From NCBI RefSeq assembly GCF_036785885.1, contig NC_092312.1, positions 17,254,001 through 17,318,000 of the forward strand: a stretch of 64,000 bases of DNA, given 5' to 3'. A model generated the notes under the pieces. The model made no database searches and had not been told where the DNA came from. It worked only from the letters and a program-made list of their open reading frames with translations. The position numbers and the translations under genes are program-made. How positions within the stretch are numbered: the first letter of the stretch is position 1; the number at the start of each line of letters is the position of its first letter. This DNA is from Coffea arabica. Its lineage: Eukaryota; Streptophyta; Magnoliopsida; Gentianales; Rubiaceae. Shown piece by piece: positions 59,401 to 64,000 of the stretch.

Positions 59401-60982
59401 ACATATGAGGAGGTCACAGGATTCACTCTGACTAAACTTTGAAGAATGCATCCGAAAGGTCTCGTATGAAACAATTAATACCTGCGAGAACACCATATAT
59501 ACATAAACATAATCCGATTTCAGATAACTCAGATTGTTTGAGAAATTCTACCTGTAAAGTGCTTTGCAGACTGACAAAACTGTCAATGCCAGAGACAACG
59601 TCATCACGAGTGCTTTCACATAGGGCAACAAGCTTAACTCTCTCGCCGACCCACTTCTTAATTTCAGCCTCCCAATTACTCACAAGACTGGTCGGTGTCA
59701 CAATAATTGCCTTCTTTACCATTGGTTTCCCATCAAACCCCTGACGAAGGAGAGTATACAGCAGCGTGATTGACTGCAATGTTTTCCCCAAACTGCAGGA
59801 AAACAGCTAGGTGAGATAGCCATCCTTAAAGGGTTTGTGGAAAGTGCTAAATATATTAGCGGAAATTTTTAAATAGGCATGCATTAGTATTTACCCCATA
59901 TCATCTGCCAAAATGCATCCATTGATGTTCGCAGAACTTAATGATCCTGAAACACATTCGAACATGAATTGGACCCCTTCCCTGCATTATGGAATTAAGC
60001 AAGTTCCCAAAATGATTTCAGAATTTCAAACCTTCCCATACGTATACATGTTACTGTGATTTGGGTTTTTGCTGTATAAGAATCTTGAAACAGAGATGCT
60101 CTAGAATAACAGTGGTATTCACCAGTAACCCTACAACAATTACATACACCTGAACGTTTTTATCATTTCCAGTACCTTTGATGGGGCCGAAGGAACTTTA
60201 CAAGCAAGGGATCCACTATAATTGTTGTCGAGTTACAGTCCACCTCCTCAGGCTGCCATAACACCAAAGGTTCAATTCCGGGTGGTAATTCCACACTCTC
60301 TTCCACCACATCTGTCTCAGTAGTCTCAGAGACGTTTAGCCTATTTGTAATACCAAGCAAAGCCGGTCTAGAGGAACCCCAGGGCACAAACCTTTTCCGA
60401 GCCCACAGGCGTCGTGCTAGCTGTTCATTGTTATCACAGTAGCCATTTGAGCAAGGAGGTTTAAATGGCTTCCTAACGCTAGCTGCTGCATCCGTCACAG
60501 AATAAACTCGTGGAAGTAATGACTGCCTTTTCACTACTAGATTTCCCCTGGTAATTACACATTTCGAGCTAAGTCGAGGTGTACATTCAACTGCTATATG
60601 TAACAATATATACATAGCAAATACTGAACAAAGGAATCCTAACCCTAATTATTAATTTATGTAATATAGTATAGAACTAAAATAATCAAGTGTTCCTACC
60701 AGGAAAAAAAAAGGTAATTAAGTCCCAACACGTGAATCAGAATAGTGAAGTGGATGAGATATTTAATCGAACGACTAACCTGACAAGAGCGTCGACGTTT
60801 TGCAACTTTCTGTCTTGGTTTGCCGGAGCTGGATAAATGTTGGATGTCTCGGCGTCGATATCGTGACCATCGTTGTCGCTAGTGGATGATTTGTAGTCTG
60901 GATCGTCTTCGGATTCACAGGTGAAGTCGTCGCCGGTATCGCTGGGGTCTGGATCGGTCAGCGCATCGTCTTCGTCTTCCAT
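53466..60982 (-). CDS. RAD54: RAD54 Swi2/Snf2 DNA-translocating ATPase (928 aa)
   Basis: Nuclear motor that works with RAD51 in homologous recombination and somatic repair (Arabidopsis RAD54/CHR25, about 910 aa). Exons (minus): 60982-60780, 60547-60176, 59981-59895, 59792-59552, 59481-59356, 59254-59198, 59090-59004, 58711-58616, 58401-58351, 57909-57835, 57730-57644, 57434-57343, 57258-57126, 56172-56053, 55961-55848, 55718-55635, 55550-55482, 55408-55350, 54843-54669, 54591-54493 and 53825-53466. All are in phase and end at TAA. An acidic N-terminus (1-45) precedes the core. Walker A GLGKT is at 221-225, DEAH at 329-332, LLSGTP in exon 6, a Rad54-type [10 protein letters not shown] insert, [11 protein letters not shown] near 617-627 and RVWRDGQ at 651-657. 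The C-terminus carries a Cys pair (SCNRCQ) and an acidic DEEDIGGF motif, as in plant RAD54. An E2F-type site lies just upstream. Confidence 0.97.
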
Positions 60983-61064
60983 TTCTTATCTGTGGCTTCT
61001 CTCGGACGCTGCCGTACTCGGTCCGTCCTAGTTGCACTGCTTCTTTTAAACCTGCTACAACTGT

Positions 61065-61072
61065 TTTGGCGC
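61065..61072 (+). promoter_or_regulatory. E2F-type site upstream of RAD54
   Basis: TTTGGCGC fits the plant E2F consensus TTTSSCGC exactly. It lies about 83 bp upstream of the RAD54 start codon. E2F control is common for S-phase and repair genes, so induction in S phase or after DNA damage is a reasonable inference from this site alone. Confidence 0.55.
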
Positions 61073-61641
61073 TAAAAATGGATCATGGGGAGCCGGCTAC
61101 AGAACATATGTATATTATATAAGTTTTTGTTTTTTGTTTTTGGGCCCAAAAGAAAATGTTTAGAAGTATGAATCACACTTGGATAGATCCGATCTTTAAA
61201 AATTCAATAGTTCAGATTTTGTCACATCATTATCCAATTTTTTCAAGTTTTGATTTGAAAATTTTATACTAAAACAAGTTTTAAAAGTACATCTTGTCAT
61301 AATTCATTACACGTTAAAATTATCGTATCCATTAGTATATATATTTTTCCTTTTTCTTTTTTTCTTTTTTTTTTCTAGGAGAGGAATGTTCCTAGCATTT
61401 CAAAGCCATATGAGTACTAGCTTGTTACTGCAAGGATGGAGCACTATTACGGTTTCTCATGGTAAAAGAGCGAACTTCTCTCATAACTACTCCTATTTCT
61501 TTCTCTTTGATACTAGACTCTCTCAATCAATTACGTGAATTAATTATGGAGTAGTATCTAATGAATTTACTAAGAGTAGTACATGATTTGATGAGAAAGC
61601 TATAACAAAAGACCTTCATGATTGAAACTTTGATAGAATGA
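61073..61641. other. Intergenic between RAD54 and a hAT element
   Basis: AT-rich with no open frame of note. The first 100-200 bp are the RAD54 promoter. Confidence 0.4.
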
Positions 61642-61789
61642 TCTGTCTGCAATGATGGAGCCAAGGGGAGCAGAGGGGGCCATGGCCCCCCTTAAGTTTT
61701 GAGAATTTTAATTCATAATATGTAAATATGTGTGTAAAATAAAATTGGCCCCCTCTAAATTTTTACAATTTTAGTTTATATTATGAGAG

Positions 61790-61790
61790 T

Positions 61791-61837
<47 letters not shown>

Positions 61838-63160
61838 TTAGTCATCTTTGAATGGAATGGCTTGCAAGCTTTAATTTGCCATGAATGTTCATATGCCTGT
61901 TACATTCATTGTTTGGCTCATAGGCTTCAATTTGCTTTAGTTGCAGCTTCTAGAGAAGTAGGTTCTGTTCACCAATTCTTCTCCAATTTAGTTTCCATTT
62001 TCAACATTGTTACTACATCTAACAAACGTAATGATGAATTAAAGGAGGCTCAAGCAATTGAAGTTGCTACTAAGATTGCTAATGGTGAACTTGAAACTGG
62101 AAGGGGACATAATCAAATTGGTACTTTCAAACGAGCTGGAGATACTCGTTGGAGTTCTCATTTGGATTCGATTTCTAGTTTACTGAAAATGTTCAATGCT
62201 ACTTGTGTGGTTTTAAGTAACATTGCAGTAGATGGAGGTTCATACACTCAACGTGGAAATGCAAATTTTGTTTTGAATCAGTTGTTATCTTTTAAGTTTG
62301 TTTTCACTTTGCATCTTGTGAAAGACATTGTGGAAATTACTCATTTTTTTTGTATAGCATTGCAACGTAAATCTCAAGATATTTTGAATGCAATGTATCT
62401 TGTCTCAAGCATAACAAAGCTACTGAAGAATTTTCGAGATTCGGGATGGGATGATTTCTTGGTGAAAGTTAAATTATTTTTTGAGCAACATCAAATTGAT
62501 ATCCCATATATGAATGCTCAATATATTGCAAGACCTAGTAGATCTCGTAGTCATCATGATGAGATTAGTGTGGAGCATTATTATCAAATGGATATATTTC
62601 TTGCAACAATTGATTATCAATTGCAAGAGTTACATAGCAGGTTTAATGATCATACCGTGGAATTGCTTGTTTTGAGCACTGCTTTAGATCCTAGAAATGG
62701 ATTTATGTTGTTCAGGATTGATGATATTTGTAAACTTGCAGAGAAGTTCTATCCGAATGATTTTATGGAGCAAGAACTAGTACGTCTAAGAGTAGAACTT
62801 CAACATTTTGAACTCGACATTCCAAATCATCATGAATTCCAAGAATTATCTGGTATTCATGAGTTATGTCAAGGCTTGGTGAAGACAAGAAAATCAGTGA
62901 TATATCCTCTTATTGACAGATTGATTAGACTTGTTCTTACTCTTCTTGTATCAACTGCAATTATAGAGTGGGCATTTTCAATTATGAAAATAATCAAAAC
63001 AAAACTCCAAAACAAGATGAAAGATAATTTCGTGAATGATTGTCTAACTGTGTATATAGAAAAAGAAGTTGCTGAAAAATTTAGTAGTGATTCAATCATA
63101 GATGAATTTAGTTCTATGAAAGAGCGTAGAGCTCAATTTACTTCTAAGAAAAGATGTTGA
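61790..63160 (+). CDS. hAT transposase fragment (456 codons, C-terminal part)
   Basis: From about residue 22 the sequence matches the second half of the ZMYM/TTF-like plant hAT transposases: NGLQALI, then HCLAHRLQFALVAASREVG, a long helical middle, and the hATC dimerisation block LLVSTAIIEWAFSIMKIIKT (about 383-402). The conserved NGLQALI is directly preceded by a TA repeat (61793-61833) that codes the improbable start MIYIYIYIY. The N-terminal zinc finger and first catalytic part are missing, so the natural start is lost and the protein should be inactive. The remaining 430 codons have no stop, which is notable for a dead copy. Confidence 0.85.
61793..61833. repeat. (TA)n microsatellite at the 5' edge of the transposase frame
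   Basis: About 20 TA units. Because it has no stop in this frame, it extends the open reading frame artificially. Confidence 0.85.
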
Positions 63161-63537
63161 AATTTTCAAAGTATGTTAACATAACTTTTATCTTTTTTCA
63201 ATTGAAAATAATTACATTTATATTACATGGTTATATATATACATATTGCATAGCTGAATATTGGAGAGCATATTCTCATAATGTACAAATTGGATGATTT
63301 GTGATGTTATAAGATATTTAATCAAATGTTATCTTTTTTGTTAATTTTTGTTATGACTGTACCGCATATTTATGAATAGACGTACCTTTATAATTAAATT
63401 TAATATTTGATATTTTTAGATGTCATATATTTAAATAGAAGAAAATTATTTTGAACATAATATATTAAGATAATTTTATTAGGAAAAAATTTTGGCCCCC
63501 CCCAAAAAAAATTCTTGGCTCCATCACTGTCTGTCTG

Positions 63538-64000
63538 CATATTTTGTTTACACAACTACTGAACGCTAATTAATCAACATATTTTCTTCGGCATAATACT
63601 CCAACTTCATGCACGATATTTCAAAGTACATGACATTTTTTCGCAGTTGGTATTATTATGTCATGCAATTGTCTAAATTGCCAGACACAGCATATATCTT
63701 TTCCCCACCCAAATTTGAGCAGAAGCAGGATTAGAACAACCACAGGAACTAGCTGGAGTGGAACCTTTTATTGCGGTCCTGCGACCAAACTTGTGTTTGT
63801 TCTGAATAATGCTGAAGGAGGAGAAACATTGAGAAAACGAGTTTCAGATAAAACATAAGATCTATATGTTTGGATTGCAGATACACTGACTGGGGAATTT
63901 CCAGATAGAATAGTAAAATGTGGTACAGGAAGATGTACAGACAATACATCCAGGCAGCTCCCTGTTCGTCTAGTAACTAGTAAGTTTGAGGGTGCGAGTC
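63538..64000. other. Window end, unassigned
   Basis: A 66-codon frame at 63658-63858 (TSWSGTFYCGPATKLVFVLN...) and a following AG-bordered piece (near 63880-64000: DTLTGEFPDRIVKCGTGRC...) look gene-like, but I do not recognise them. They may be the start of a gene that continues past the window. Confidence 0.3.

Larger units (their letters stand above)
61650..63529 (+). mobile_element. hAT element with truncated transposase (1.88 kb)
   Basis: The left end CAATGATGGAGCCAAG pairs with the reversed right end CAGTGATGGAGCCAAG (15/16). A perfect 8-bp duplication TCTGTCTG flanks it (61642-61649 and 63530-63537), the hAT size. Subterminal GGCCCCC words occur near both ends. The intact duplication and near-identical ends suggest a fairly recent insertion. 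Confidence 0.92.

Noticed and set aside
60163-60615. Extension of RAD54 exon 2 upstream to an ATG at 60615
   Set aside because: Splicing from exon 1 at 60780 to 60547 keeps phase and gives the family sequence LVRGNLVV; the extra residues lie in an intron.

Overview
The window is plant nuclear DNA, most likely from a eudicot. It is AT-rich, has long GT-AG introns and many small DNA transposons, and its proteins match Arabidopsis families closely. I cannot name the species. An asterid is a guess, based only on the look of the foldback repeats.

Reading 5' to 3', five protein genes can be rebuilt exon by exon. (1) A B3-domain DNA-binding protein gene (+, coding 1240-4850, 281 aa). (2) An NQR-type two-domain oxidoreductase (-, 27105-18994, 18 exons, 634 aa), a short-chain dehydrogenase fused to a quinone-oxidoreductase-like MDR. 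(3) The autophagy lipid-transfer protein ATG2 (+, 33602-46141, 13 coding exons, 1996 aa). (4) A small single-exon plant protein of unknown function (-, 49196-48723, 157 aa). (5) The Swi2/Snf2 recombination ATPase RAD54 (-, 60982-53466, 21 exons, 928 aa). In 2, 3 and 5 every exon joins in phase with no stop. A decayed second B3 gene lies at about 16.27-18.0 kb. Gene-like but unrecognised exon fragments lie at 9.9-13.7 kb.

The order B3, ATG2, small unknown gene, RAD54 resembles Arabidopsis At3g19184, At3g19190 (ATG2), At3g19200 and At3g19210 (RAD54), as I recall it. This looks like an ancient conserved block, with the NQR gene and the B3 pseudogene lying between B3 and ATG2. The genes do not form a pathway: transcription factor, redox enzyme, autophagosome expansion and homologous recombination are independent housekeeping roles.

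Between the genes the DNA is mostly small class II elements. There are two Mutator-like foldback MITEs with 9-bp target duplications, one with another MITE inside it. A Tourist-like element sits inside a larger MITE at 28.28-31.24 kb, and another Tourist-like copy lies in ATG2 intron 11. A hAT MITE lies at 14.79-15.28 kb, and a hAT element carrying a 456-codon transposase fragment at 61.65-63.53 kb. There is a Helitron 3' end at 14.12 kb and a hairpin-rich long-TIR element at about 8.11-9.65 kb. I found no tRNA, rRNA, CRISPR array or prokaryotic-type operon, and no clear new multi-gene system. The most unusual structures are the nested MITEs, the hairpin-rich element and the fused oxidoreductase.
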